The notes under the pieces were generated by a model. That model worked only from the letters and a program-made list of their open reading frames with translations. It was not told the DNA's origin and ran no database searches. Shown one piece after another: positions 9,720-17,474 of a stretch of 32,102 nucleotides of DNA (positions are counted from its first letter, which is position 1; every line of letters starts with the position of its first letter). The DNA comes from Alphaproteobacteria bacterium. Lineage in GTDB: Bacteria > Pseudomonadota > Alphaproteobacteria > Ferrovibrionales > Ferrovibrionaceae. A program made the translations under genes and the position numbers. The stretch spans positions 1 to 32,102 of the forward strand of contig JAHCJR010000032.1 in NCBI GenBank assembly GCA_026126165.1. The letters are read 5' to 3'.

Positions 9720-10018
9720 GCGCCGTCGACTATCTCCGTTTCGCCGCCGCGCTGCTGCTCGTCGTCGGCCTGATCCTCGCCACCGCCTGGGCGCTCCGCC
9801 GCTTCGGCGCCGGGCTTGGCATCGCGCAGGCACGCCAGGGGCGGCGGCTCGGCGTCGTCGAGAGCCTGCAGATCGACGCGCGCCATCGCCTCCTCCTGGT
9901 TCGCCGCGACGGGAGGGAGCATCTTCTGCTTCTTGGCGCCGGCGGGGCGCTGCTGATCGAGAAGGATGCCGGGCGCGACGTGCCTGCTTCGGCCAGCCAG
10001 GATGGAACGCATGCGTAG
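9716..10018 (+). CDS. fliO: flagellar biosynthesis protein FliO
   Basis: FliO helps assemble the FliP ring of the export gate. The 100-residue protein has one N-terminal transmembrane helix (about residues 8-28, FAAALLLVVGLILATAWALR), then a short cytoplasmic domain with GRRLGVVESLQIDARHRLLLVRRDGREHLLLL, the FliO signature. It overlaps the preceding gene by 4 bases and the fliP start by a few bases. It is short compared with enterobacterial FliO, which is usual in alphaproteobacteria. Confidence 0.9.
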   Translation: MSAVDYLRFAAALLLVVGLILATAWALRRFGAGLGIAQARQGRRLGVVESLQIDARHRLLLVRRDGREHLLLLGAGGALLIEKDAGRDVPASASQDGTHA

Positions 10019-10748
10019 AATGTCCCGCCTCCTCCCTGCCGTCCTGCTGGCCTGCCTCGCCCCGGGCGCGGCCTTGGCCCAGTCGGTGAGCATCGATCTC
10101 GGCGAAAGCGGGCAGCTCACCGGCCGGATCGTGCAGCTCATCGCGCTGATCACGGTGCTGAGCCTCGCGCCCTCGATCCTGGTCGTCGTCACGTCCTTCA
10201 CGCGTATCGTCATCGTGCTGTCGCTGGTGCGCAGCGCGCTCGGCACGCAGATGACGCCGCCCAACGTGGTCCTGATCAGCCTGGCGCTGTTCCTGACCGC
10301 TTTCATCATGGCGCCCACGTTCGAGCGCAGCTATCGGGACGGGATCCTGCCGCTGATCGAGGAGCGCATCGAGGAGGCGGAAGCCTTCGAGCGCACGGTG
10401 GCGCCGGTACACGAATTCATGCGCACGCACGTGCGCGAGAACGACCTGCGGCTTTTCATGGACATGGGACGGATCGAGAGCGTTCAGGATCCCGCGGCGA
10501 TACCGCTGCGCGTCCTCATCCCGGCCTTCATGATCAGCGAACTCAAGCGCGCCTTCGAGATCGGCTTCCTGCTCTTCGTGCCCTTCATCATCATCGACAT
10601 GGTGGTGGCCTCGCTTCTCATGTCGATGGGCATGATGATGCTGCCGCCCATCATTCTCTCCCTGCCCTTCAAGCTGATCTTCTTCGTCCTGGTGGACGGC
10701 TGGAACCTGCTGGCCGGATCGCTGGTGCGCAGCTTCGCCGGCGCCTGA
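10011..10748 (+). CDS. fliP: flagellar export gate protein FliP
   Basis: FliP forms the pentameric core of the export gate and is unusual among gate proteins in having a cleaved signal peptide. The product has a signal sequence ending near ALAQS, then the conserved SFTRIVIVLSLVRSALGTQ and PPNVVLISLALFLTAFIMAP, and later IPLRVLIPAFMISELKRAFEIG and PFKLIFFVLVDGWNL, all family hallmarks. The start is ambiguous among ATGs at 10002, 10011 and 10020; I chose 10011 because AGGATGG lies 5-10 bases upstream. It overlaps the end of fliO and converges on the TPR gene across a 23-base gap. Confidence 0.96.
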   Translation: MRRMSRLLPAVLLACLAPGAALAQSVSIDLGESGQLTGRIVQLIALITVLSLAPSILVVVTSFTRIVIVLSLVRSALGTQMTPPNVVLISLALFLTAFIMAPTFERSYRDGILPLIEERIEEAEAFERTVAPVHEFMRTHVRENDLRLFMDMGRIESVQDPAAIPLRVLIPAFMISELKRAFEIGFLLFVPFIIIDMVVASLLMSMGMMMLPPIILSLPFKLIFFVLVDGWNLLAGSLVRSFAGA

Positions 10749-10771
10749 GCGCCGGCCCAGGCTCCATCCGG

Positions 10772-13693
10772 TCAGGATGCACTCTTGCGTAGCCTGTCGC
10801 GATATTCGCTCATGAAGGCATCGAGCTGGCCCAGCCCCGCAATGCTGCGGGCAAGCTCCCGGAACTCCGTTTCGTTACGGTTGACCCGGTTCGTCAGCAC
10901 CCGGAAGGCCGGCGCCTCGGCGCTGCCCTCGAAGCGGGCGGAGAACTCGGCACGCAGCCGGTCGATGCCGGCGCTGTCTCCGGCATAGGAGAGCGCCACC
11001 GCGAGCTGCAGCGCTCGCTGCCGGGCGGCGGCATCGAGCTTTTCGCCGGGCCCGCCGCCCCGTCGCAGCAATGCGCCGAGTGCCTCGGCCGCGCCGGACC
11101 AGTTCTTTCCCCGCCAGTGAATCTGCGCGCGCAGGCCAAGCGCCTGTTCGCCGTTATCCTGGGCAATCGCCGCCAGTGCCTCGGCCGGCCGGTCGAGCGC
11201 GATCAGCGCCCGCGCCTCGAGCAGGCGCCGTTCCGGCAACCGCGCCTCGGGCAGTCCGCTGGCCGCGTGGCGCAAGGCCGCGAGCGCCTTGTCGGGCTTG
11301 CCGTCCAGCAGGCGGATGGCCGCGAGATCGACGGCCGCCAGTGCCTTCGGCGTGCCGGTGAGGCGGGAGCCGACCTGATGCTCCAGCAGCTCGCCCGCCC
11401 GGTCGAGCAAATCGAGCGCCACCAGCCGGCCGGCCAGCCGCCCGATCATCTCGTCGCCGCGCGCACCCACCGGGGCCAGTTCGCGGTAGTCGAAGAAGAG
11501 GCCGAGTGCTTCGACCGGCGGCATGTGGTCGGCCAGCCCGTCCAGGAACAGGTGCTCGAAGGCCCGGCCCATGGAAGAGGCCAGCTCCTTCGCCTCTGCC
11601 GAGCGGGGGAAAAGCGTGATCGCCTGTCGCATGGTGGCGAGCGCCGACCGGTAGTCGCCGGTCGCCAGATAGAGATCGCCGAGGCGCCGCAAGGTCTCGA
11701 GCTCCACCCTGTCGCCCCGCCATGCATAACGCAGTCCTTCCAGGCGCTCGATCGCCTCCTGCTTCTCGATCTTGCCACCACGCACCTGCAATGCGATGCG
11801 CGCCAGCAGGGCGCGGGCACGCGTCGGCCGCTCGCCGCCTGCCTCCGCCGTTTCATAGGCCAGGATCGCCGAAGCGGGATCGTCGTGGCGCTCGTGAAAG
11901 CGACCCTTGAGATAACTGATCCGGCTGGCCATCGTCTCCGGCGCCGCCGCCTTGTCGAAGACGGCGAGTACCGCGGCGGCGCTCTCCATGTCGCCCGCCT
12001 GCAGATAGGCCTCGGCCATCTCCGTCAGCATGCGGCTGCGCAATGGCTCGCCATAGCGGACGAAGCTGTCGCCGGCCCTGATGAACTCGGCCCGCGCCTC
12101 GCCATGGCGCTCCTGCAACAGATACATCCGCCCGCGCCAGAGCGCGCCCTCGCCATCTTCCGCCAGCGTCGGATGGGTGAGGTCGGCTTCCGCCTCGCCG
12201 GGCCGGCGCGCCGCGACCAGCGCCGCGCCACGCAGCAGCCGGTTTCCGCGCTCCTCGAACATGGCCGGGTCGGAACGGCTCAGCCGACCGAGCACGCCGA
12301 CCGCCTCCTGCGCCATGCCATTGGCCAGATAGAAGCGCGCCAGATCAAGGCGCGCCGAGGGCTGGCGCGCGACAGGGGCGGCGGCGAGCGCCGCCAGCAG
12401 CTCCTGCTCGCGCCGGACGAAGCCATCGCGTGGCCCGGCCCAGTCGGCAAAACGCAGCAGCCCGCCGCTCGGCTTGACGTCGGCCGCACCCAGCGCCGCC
12501 GCCAGCACGCCGCCCTCAGCACCGATCGCCACCTGCGAACCGGCGCGCGTCACCGCGAGATGATCGCTCTTCACCTGGATCGCAAGCCCCTGCGCGCTCT
12601 GCAGCATGGTGAGCTGCGGATACTGGCGCGGCAGGTTCATGCCGAGACCGGATGCGGCGCTGGGCACCAGGATCAGCCGGTCGCCCACATCCGGATCGGT
12701 CAGGGCGAGCGGCTCGCCCGCCTCGGCCAACGCCACGAGAAGGCGTCCGCCGCTGCCGTCGCGTTCGGCCCGCACCTCGGCCGGACGGGTCAGCGCGCCG
12801 TCGGCCGCGGGCCGGAGTTCGACCACCCAGTCATTGCCGGCGCGTCGCGCAACCGGCAGCAGGCCGGGCCTGAGCGGCAGGCGCAGGATCGTCGCTGCCT
12901 CGTGGGAGATCTGTTCCGCCCGGCCGGCGGCCTCTCCCAGCGCCGGAACGAGACCCGCGAGGTCGAGGCGCGCCGGCGCGCCATCGAGCACGACCCAGAG
13001 CGTGCCGGCGCGATGCAGCACCAGCGCCGCGCGCGGCGTCGGACTGCGAAATACGAGGCGGGCGCCGTCCGGGCGCTTTTCGGCTTCGAGTGCGAGCGCG
13101 AGTTGCGGCTGCGCCGCCTGCGGTGGTGGCTCCGCGACGGGTTTTGTTGCGGGAGGCGGGGTCGCCGGCGCCCCATCCCGCGCCTCGGCCGGGGCGGCGG
13201 CAGGCCGTGGCGCCCGTCGTTCCGGTCCGGCCGGTGCCGGCGGCGCGGCCGGCATCGCCGCTTTCGGCAGCGGAGTGGACGCTTTCGGCGCCGGCTTGGG
13301 TTCGGCCCGTGCGGGCCTGGCTTGCGCGGTGGCCGCCGCGTCGATCACCAGCCGGTTGCCCCAGCGCGCGACCTTGAGCCCGGCGCCCGGAACCGCTTCG
13401 ACTTCAATGACCAGCCTGCCGTCCTCCATCGTCGCGCGCGCCGCCCGCAGCCGGCTCGGCAGGGTTCCCGCCGCCGCCGCGAGATCGAATTCCGAACCGC
13501 GATCGAGCACGATGCGCGCATGCCCGCCTTCCACCTTCGCGTCATAGCTGAAGGCACCCGGCCACTCGACGACCAGGCGGCTGTAGCCGGCATGTTCGCC
13601 CGCGCGCACTTGCGGCACCTGCGCCCCGGCCATGCCGGAGGGCAGCAGGAGAGCGAGGCAGAGTGTCAGGATGGCGAGAAAATCAGGGCGCAT
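10772..13693 (-). CDS. large periplasmic TPR-repeat protein of the flagellar cluster
   Basis: A 973-residue protein of unknown specific role. It has a clear Sec signal peptide (MRPDFLAILTLCLALLLPSG, cleavage near AGAQ), then AMIN-like beta segments (about residues 25-120: SRLVVEWPGAFSYDAKVEGG, RLVIEVEAVPGAGLKVARWG), a Pro/Ala-rich linker (about 125-210), two more beta-rich repeats, and from about residue 450 an array of tetratricopeptide-type helical repeats to the end. It should therefore be periplasmic, perhaps binding peptidoglycan through the AMIN-like part. The start overlaps the upstream MotB-like gene by 11 bases, so it is coexpressed with stator-like genes; a motor scaffold role is inferred. 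A longer open frame to 13945 has no supporting signal. Confidence 0.85.
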   Translation of the reverse strand: MRPDFLAILTLCLALLLPSGMAGAQVPQVRAGEHAGYSRLVVEWPGAFSYDAKVEGGHARIVLDRGSEFDLAAAAGTLPSRLRAARATMEDGRLVIEVEAVPGAGLKVARWGNRLVIDAAATAQARPARAEPKPAPKASTPLPKAAMPAAPPAPAGPERRAPRPAAAPAEARDGAPATPPPATKPVAEPPPQAAQPQLALALEAEKRPDGARLVFRSPTPRAALVLHRAGTLWVVLDGAPARLDLAGLVPALGEAAGRAEQISHEAATILRLPLRPGLLPVARRAGNDWVVELRPAADGALTRPAEVRAERDGSGGRLLVALAEAGEPLALTDPDVGDRLILVPSAASGLGMNLPRQYPQLTMLQSAQGLAIQVKSDHLAVTRAGSQVAIGAEGGVLAAALGAADVKPSGGLLRFADWAGPRDGFVRREQELLAALAAAPVARQPSARLDLARFYLANGMAQEAVGVLGRLSRSDPAMFEERGNRLLRGAALVAARRPGEAEADLTHPTLAEDGEGALWRGRMYLLQERHGEARAEFIRAGDSFVRYGEPLRSRMLTEMAEAYLQAGDMESAAAVLAVFDKAAAPETMASRISYLKGRFHERHDDPASAILAYETAEAGGERPTRARALLARIALQVRGGKIEKQEAIERLEGLRYAWRGDRVELETLRRLGDLYLATGDYRSALATMRQAITLFPRSAEAKELASSMGRAFEHLFLDGLADHMPPVEALGLFFDYRELAPVGARGDEMIGRLAGRLVALDLLDRAGELLEHQVGSRLTGTPKALAAVDLAAIRLLDGKPDKALAALRHAASGLPEARLPERRLLEARALIALDRPAEALAAIAQDNGEQALGLRAQIHWRGKNWSGAAEALGALLRRGGGPGEKLDAAARQRALQLAVALSYAGDSAGIDRLRAEFSARFEGSAEAPAFRVLTNRVNRNETEFRELARSIAGLGQLDAFMSEYRDRLRKSAS

Positions 13694-14342
13694 GCGGGTC
13701 GCTCCGGTGTTCGAGCGCGATGACGATTTCGATATCGGCACTGGTCCTGCCGGCGGCGAAGGCCGGGACCGGCCCGCGATAACCGGCCTCGGCCAGTGCC
13801 CCGGCCAGCGCATGGGCACGCCGCAGCGACAGGATCCACGACGCGGCATCGGGCCCCTCGCCGGTCGCGGGGAGATCGGTCGCGCCATAAATTTCGATCC
13901 GGTTGCCAAGGGAGGCGAGGGTCGTCGCGAGGGAGACGGCGGCACGGCGCGCGGGCTCGGTCATTTCCGCCGCGCCGCGCGCGAAGAAAGTGCCGGGCGG
14001 CAGCGTGATCGCCAGATGGTCGGCGCGCAGATCGGTCCGCGCTCCGGCAAGCGCCGGATCGCTGGCGAGCTTGCCGGCGATGACAGTCGCAAGATATCCG
14101 GGGTCGGTCGCCGGAGCCATCGCGCGGCCAGGCACGTCCTGCCTCGCCCGACCGGCTCCGATCAAGGTCGCCGGATTGAACGCGGTGCCGAGTGACTGGC
14201 TGATCGCGCGCCAGGCCGGTGCCTCCAGGTTGGACATGGCGAAGAGCAGGACGAAGAAGGCAAGCAACAGCGCCAGCAGATCGGCCAGCGTCACCAGCCA
14301 GAGCGGCGTGCCCGATCCCGATGCAAAAGACAGGCGGATCAA
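13683..14342 (-). CDS. MotB/OmpA-like protein with membrane aspartate
   Basis: A 219-residue protein with a single N-terminal transmembrane helix, PLWLVTLADLLALLLAFFVLLF, and a periplasmic OmpA/MotB-like domain (about residues 80-210). Asp21 sits where MotB carries its proton-binding aspartate (the AD-LL-LLLAFFVLL pattern). The start is a TTG in a TTGA overlap with the stop of the preceding gene (complement of 14339-14342); no upstream ATG exists, and the next one would remove the helix. It resembles MotB but is shorter, and no motA is present in the window. It may be a stator component or an accessory peptidoglycan anchor. Confidence 0.8.
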   Translation of the reverse strand: MIRLSFASGSGTPLWLVTLADLLALLLAFFVLLFAMSNLEAPAWRAISQSLGTAFNPATLIGAGRARQDVPGRAMAPATDPGYLATVIAGKLASDPALAGARTDLRADHLAITLPPGTFFARGAAEMTEPARRAAVSLATTLASLGNRIEIYGATDLPATGEGPDAASWILSLRRAHALAGALAEAGYRGPVPAFAAGRTSADIEIVIALEHRSDPHAP

Positions 14343-14965
14343 TTCCGCTCCTCCTCCTGAACGATGCGGAAGCGGAAAACGATGTCCCCGCCGCCCGCAT
14401 CCACGATGCCGATATCCGCGCGCCCGATCGCCTCGGGCAAGGCCGCGCGCAGCGCCGCGGCACGATCGAGCGGCAACGGTCCGAGGCCCCAGAAACTTGC
14501 CGGGCGCACCAGGAGAATGTCGAGCCGGAACGGCTCCTCCACGCGCGCGGCGACTTTGGCAAGGCCATTTAGAACCTGCTCGCCCGGACCGGTCAGTTCG
14601 CTGCCCGAGGGCGGGAAGAAGAGCCGTGCCGGCATCGCGAGCCGGACCTCGCCCCGCTCGGCCGAGAGCGAGGCGAACGGAAGGACCGAAAGGGCGGCCA
14701 GTTCCTCGCCGAGCAGCGCCGCCACGTCGCTTCCGGGCACGGCCGAGGGATGGAGCGGCTCGATGACGCTGACCCGGCTTCGTCCGCCGGCGCCGCCAAA
14801 GGAATGCTCGACCCCGCTCAGCGTCTGCTCGAGCCGCCGGTTTTCGATGCGCGAGAGGGCCGCCAGGACGATGAAGAAGGTTAGCAGGATCAGATACAGC
14901 GACATGAAGACCATCACGCTCGGATCGCGTGTTTCGATCCGGGATTGTGGTCCGGCGCGCGTCAT
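14339..14965 (-). CDS. MotB/OmpA-like protein lacking the membrane aspartate
   Basis: A 208-residue paralogue-like partner of the next gene: one N-terminal transmembrane helix (SVMVFMSLYLILLTFFIVLAAL) followed by a periplasmic domain with an OmpA/MotB-like pattern (RLFFPPSGSELTGPGEQVLNGLA, then RLDILLVRP and a Leu-Asp-Arg-Ala-Ala-Ala-Leu-Arg helix). At the position of the MotB proton-binding Asp there is a hydrophobic residue, so it is unlikely to conduct protons by itself. It lies 3 bases after cheZ and overlaps the next MotB-like gene by 4 bases. A pseudo-MotB forming a heterodimer is possible (inference). Confidence 0.75.
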   Translation of the reverse strand: MTRAGPQSRIETRDPSVMVFMSLYLILLTFFIVLAALSRIENRRLEQTLSGVEHSFGGAGGRSRVSVIEPLHPSAVPGSDVAALLGEELAALSVLPFASLSAERGEVRLAMPARLFFPPSGSELTGPGEQVLNGLAKVAARVEEPFRLDILLVRPASFWGLGPLPLDRAAALRAALPEAIGRADIGIVDAGGGDIVFRFRIVQEEERN

Positions 14966-14968
14966 TGC

Positions 14969-15616
14969 TCAGTCAAAACTCTCAAGCAGCGCATCGATGT
15001 CCGCCTGGCTGTTGGCCCGGCCTGGAAGCTGCGGACCGTTGAGCAGGGACGCCTCGTCGTCCGGGGCGGAGCCATTCGACGCATCGACAGGCGCCGGTGC
15101 CGCCTCCCCGAGACTGTGCGCCAGGGCAAGAACCCTGTCCTCGATATGGCGCAAGGTCCGCACCACCTTGGTGATGCGCTGGCCGGTGATGTCCTGGAAA
15201 TTTGACGCCTCGTAGATGCGCGTCGTGATCTTGGCCAGCGCCTCTGCCTGCTTCGCGGGCAGGCTTTCCGCCATGCGGCTGAGCTGTTCGGCCGCATCGA
15301 GGATGGCGTCGGTGGCCTCGGCGGTGGCGCTCACCACCGCATCCAGCTCGTCGGTCGCGGCGGGAATGTGCACCGAGCCGATCTCGGCAGGATGGATGGA
15401 GGCGATCTCCGCATGGGCCTGCCGTATATAGTCCACCAGCTCGCCCAGTTCCCTCTGGACCATGATCTCGCCGGGCGAGAGGTCGCCTTGCAGGCTGCCG
15501 ATCATGCTCTCGACGAGCTCGCCCACCTCCTCCAGCCGCACGCTCCCGCCGCGCGCGGCGCGCAATTCGGCGATGCGGCGGTCCAGTCCGGAAGCGGCCA
15601 GTTTTGTCGCTAGCAT
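14969..15616 (-). CDS. cheZ: chemotaxis phosphatase CheZ
   Basis: CheZ dephosphorylates CheY-P and so ends the motor signal. The 215-residue product is mostly long helices, with the catalytic motif QDITGQR at residues 141-147: Asp142 and Gln146 match the catalytic Asp/Gln pair of the family (DxTGQ). The last residues, SQADIDALLESFD, form the tail peptide that in CheZ docks onto CheY; the same kind of peptide occurs in FliM here. It is encoded 36 bases after cheY, its substrate. CheZ is less common in alphaproteobacteria than in gammaproteobacteria, but this one keeps all key residues. Confidence 0.93.
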   Translation of the reverse strand: MLATKLAASGLDRRIAELRAARGGSVRLEEVGELVESMIGSLQGDLSPGEIMVQRELGELVDYIRQAHAEIASIHPAEIGSVHIPAATDELDAVVSATAEATDAILDAAEQLSRMAESLPAKQAEALAKITTRIYEASNFQDITGQRITKVVRTLRHIEDRVLALAHSLGEAAPAPVDASNGSAPDDEASLLNGPQLPGRANSQADIDALLESFD

Positions 15617-15652
15617 CGGCAGCCTTTCCTTCCTCCACGCGCTTGCGCGGCG

Positions 15653-16039
15653 TCAGAACTCGCCCAGCACCGACGACATCTTCTTCTTGAGCGTCTCGGC
15701 GTTGAACGGCTTGACGATGTAGTTGTTCCCCCCGGCCTGCTTGGCAGCGATGACGTTCTCGGTCTTGCTCTCGGCGGTAATCATGATGAACGGCAGACCT
15801 TTAAGACGTTCGTCGGCCCGCACCTCCTTCAGAAGCTGCAGTCCGGTCATCGGCTCCATGTTCCAGTCCGAGATCACCAGACCGTAACTCCTCTCCCGCA
15901 GCTTGCCGAGCGCCGCGCCACCATCGGTCGCTTCGTCGATGTTGCTGAACCCCAGCTGCTTCAGAAGATTGGAGATGATGCGCAGCATCGTCTTGTAATC
16001 ATCGACGATCAGGATCGGCATCGACTTGTCGACCGACAT
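15653..16039 (-). CDS. cheY: chemotaxis response regulator CheY
   Basis: A 128-residue single-domain receiver. Asp13 and Asp14 (ILIVDDYKTM) form the acidic pocket, Asp58 (VISDWNMEPMTG) is the phosphorylation site, Thr88 (MITAES) and Lys110 (YIVKPF) complete the active site. The DWNMP-like sequence and the AAKQAGGNNYIVKPF segment are typical of true CheY, which binds FliM when phosphorylated. cheZ follows it. It has its own upstream spacer of 114 bases with a CtrA-like box, so it may have a promoter inside the larger minus-strand gene series. The start ATG complements 16037-16039, after a GGAGCAAG ribosome-binding site. Confidence 0.96.
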   Translation of the reverse strand: MSVDKSMPILIVDDYKTMLRIISNLLKQLGFSNIDEATDGGAALGKLRERSYGLVISDWNMEPMTGLQLLKEVRADERLKGLPFIMITAESKTENVIAAKQAGGNNYIVKPFNAETLKKKMSSVLGEF

Positions 16040-16119
16040 GGGGCTTGCTCCTTGGGCAACGGCGTGACGCTTGGCGGGCCGGCGCTTCGCGCGCCTCGGC
16101 GACGTTAGACCGCCCGCTG

Positions 16120-16134
16120 TTAAGTCATGGTAAA
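16120..16134 (-). promoter_or_regulatory. CtrA-like box upstream of cheY
   Basis: Read on the minus strand the site is TTTACCATGACTTAA, i.e. TTTA-N7-TTAA, one base from the CtrA consensus TTAA-N7-TTAA and containing the CCAT of the TTAACCAT half-site. It lies about 80 bases upstream of the cheY start, in the spacer between motE and cheY (16040-16153). A second TTTAACC string overlaps the motE stop codon. This suggests a cell-cycle-type internal promoter for cheY-cheZ and the MotB-like genes; evidence is motif only. Confidence 0.45.
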
Positions 16135-16153
16135 TGCCCAGGCCATGGGCGGT

Positions 16154-17023
16154 TTAACCCTGTCGCGACGGCTCGCGGTTGCGTTCCTCGGGCATGCGCG
16201 AGGGCAGCGCCCGCCGCGCCGCAAGTTCCTCCGTCACCTTCTTCGCCTTGCCCGGATTCATCTGTGCGAGGATCGGCGCGACCTTGGCCTCGCGCATGCG
16301 TTCCACCACGTCGAGCAGGATCGCCATCTCGAGCTGCTCGAAGATGCGCGCGGCATCGACCGGCTTCATGTTCTCGTAGACCTTGACCAGGCTGCGCAGG
16401 TTGCGCTCCTCTTCCTCGTCGCGCTTCTTCAGCAGGTCCTCGATCCGGCGTTCGATCTCCTTGAGCGCGGCGATCTTCTCGTCCACCTGCTTTGCCGTGG
16501 CGCCGAGAAGCTGTTCGCGGAACTCGAGATCGCGCGCCTTCGCCTCCAGTTCCTCGCGCCGCTGCGAAAGGCTCTGGAGGATCTCGACCTCGGACTTCGA
16601 GTAGCTGGACGGATCGCGCATCGCCGATTGCGGCGGCACCGGCGGTGACGGATTTGCGCCCGCCCCCTCCTGCGGCCTGGCGGATGCGGCCGGCTCGGCC
16701 TGGGCCAGGACCGGCGATTGCTGCCGGACCGGCGTTTGCGGCCGGGCCGGCGGCGGAGCATCGGGCATCGGCGGACGCGGCGCCTCCGCATCCTTGGGCA
16801 GCAGCGGACGGGGCGCGCCGTTGCCGGCCGGGGCCGGACCCGGTTGCGCGCGGCCGGTTTGTGCCTGGGCATCGGCGCGCTGGACACCCAGCATCAATGT
16901 GGCATCGGTCCAGACCGTGCCGACCTTCATGCCGGCGGCAAGGGTGATCGCCGCCACCAGCACCGGCAGCAGCCTCGGCCGGCGCGGGCGGAGCCGGGTG
17001 GCGAGTGTGTCGAGATAGCTCAT
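16154..17023 (-). CDS. motE: MotE-family flagellar protein (MgtE N-domain-like)
   Basis: A 289-residue protein with an N-terminal basic region and a transmembrane or uncleaved signal segment (about residues 18-34, LLPVLVAAITLAAGMKVG), a Pro/Ala-rich linker (about 55-150), a long coiled coil (about 150-215, with LQSLSQRREELEAKARDLEF), and a C-terminal FliG/MgtE-like helical domain, VYENMKPVDAARIFEQLEM then ILAQMNPGKAKKVTEELAAR. This is the architecture of proteins annotated MotE in alphaproteobacterial flagellar clusters; MotE of Sinorhizobium was reported as a periplasmic chaperone for the stator protein MotC. It follows the DUF6468 gene by 7 bases. Confidence 0.85.
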   Translation of the reverse strand: MSYLDTLATRLRPRRPRLLPVLVAAITLAAGMKVGTVWTDATLMLGVQRADAQAQTGRAQPGPAPAGNGAPRPLLPKDAEAPRPPMPDAPPPARPQTPVRQQSPVLAQAEPAASARPQEGAGANPSPPVPPQSAMRDPSSYSKSEVEILQSLSQRREELEAKARDLEFREQLLGATAKQVDEKIAALKEIERRIEDLLKKRDEEEERNLRSLVKVYENMKPVDAARIFEQLEMAILLDVVERMREAKVAPILAQMNPGKAKKVTEELAARRALPSRMPEERNREPSRQG

Positions 17024-17030
17024 CGAGACC

Positions 17031-17474
17031 TCACTTCACGCGCCTGAGCGCCTGGAGAAGGTCGCGTTCGGCCTTCATCCGCGGCGCCGGTTCGCCCTCT
17101 TCCTCGGCCGGATCCTCGTCGCCGGCGCCCGCGCCCTGGCGGCGTGCGCCGGTCCGGCGGCTGGTCAGACCATGCTCCAGGCGGTCGGCAAGCCGGTTGC
17201 CCGACTCGGTGATGATCGCGAGTTCGTCGGCCAGCGCCCGTGCCTTCTCGATCCGCTCCTTGAGGTCGCGCCCGGCCGCTTCGCTTGCGAGCTTCAGTTC
17301 GGCGACGCCCGCACGCGCCTTTTCGGTCGCGGTGTCGAAGGACGTGACGAGCTGGCGCAATTCCTGGTTCGCGCCGCGCACCGCCTGCAGCCGGCCATTG
17401 AGGCGGATGCAGAAGCCGAGCGTCGCGACCAGAAGGCCGATCAGCAGGATATCGAGGAGAAGTGCCAGGGTCAT
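17031..17474 (-). CDS. DUF6468-type flagellar protein
   Basis: A 147-residue protein with one N-terminal membrane helix (LALLLDILLIGLLVATLGFC), then a helical, coiled-coil-like domain with RLNGRLQAVRGANQELRQLV and FDTATEKARAGVAELK, and an acidic, disordered Glu/Pro-rich tail. I recall this as the DUF6468 family found next to fliM in alphaproteobacteria; its function is unknown. The ATG (complement of 17472-17474) overlaps the fliM stop as ATGA, so translation is coupled. A longer open frame to 17729 runs inside fliM and is discarded. It probably acts at the membrane beside the switch (inference). Confidence 0.75.
   Translation of the reverse strand: MTLALLLDILLIGLLVATLGFCIRLNGRLQAVRGANQELRQLVTSFDTATEKARAGVAELKLASEAAGRDLKERIEKARALADELAIITESGNRLADRLEHGLTSRRTGARRQGAGAGDEDPAEEEGEPAPRMKAERDLLQALRRVK

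Noticed and set aside
11117-13723. Long plus-strand open frame opposite the large TPR protein
   Set aside because: Low-complexity Arg/Gln/His/Gly composition, no signal peptide or domain; the minus-strand protein has a clear signal peptide and repeats.
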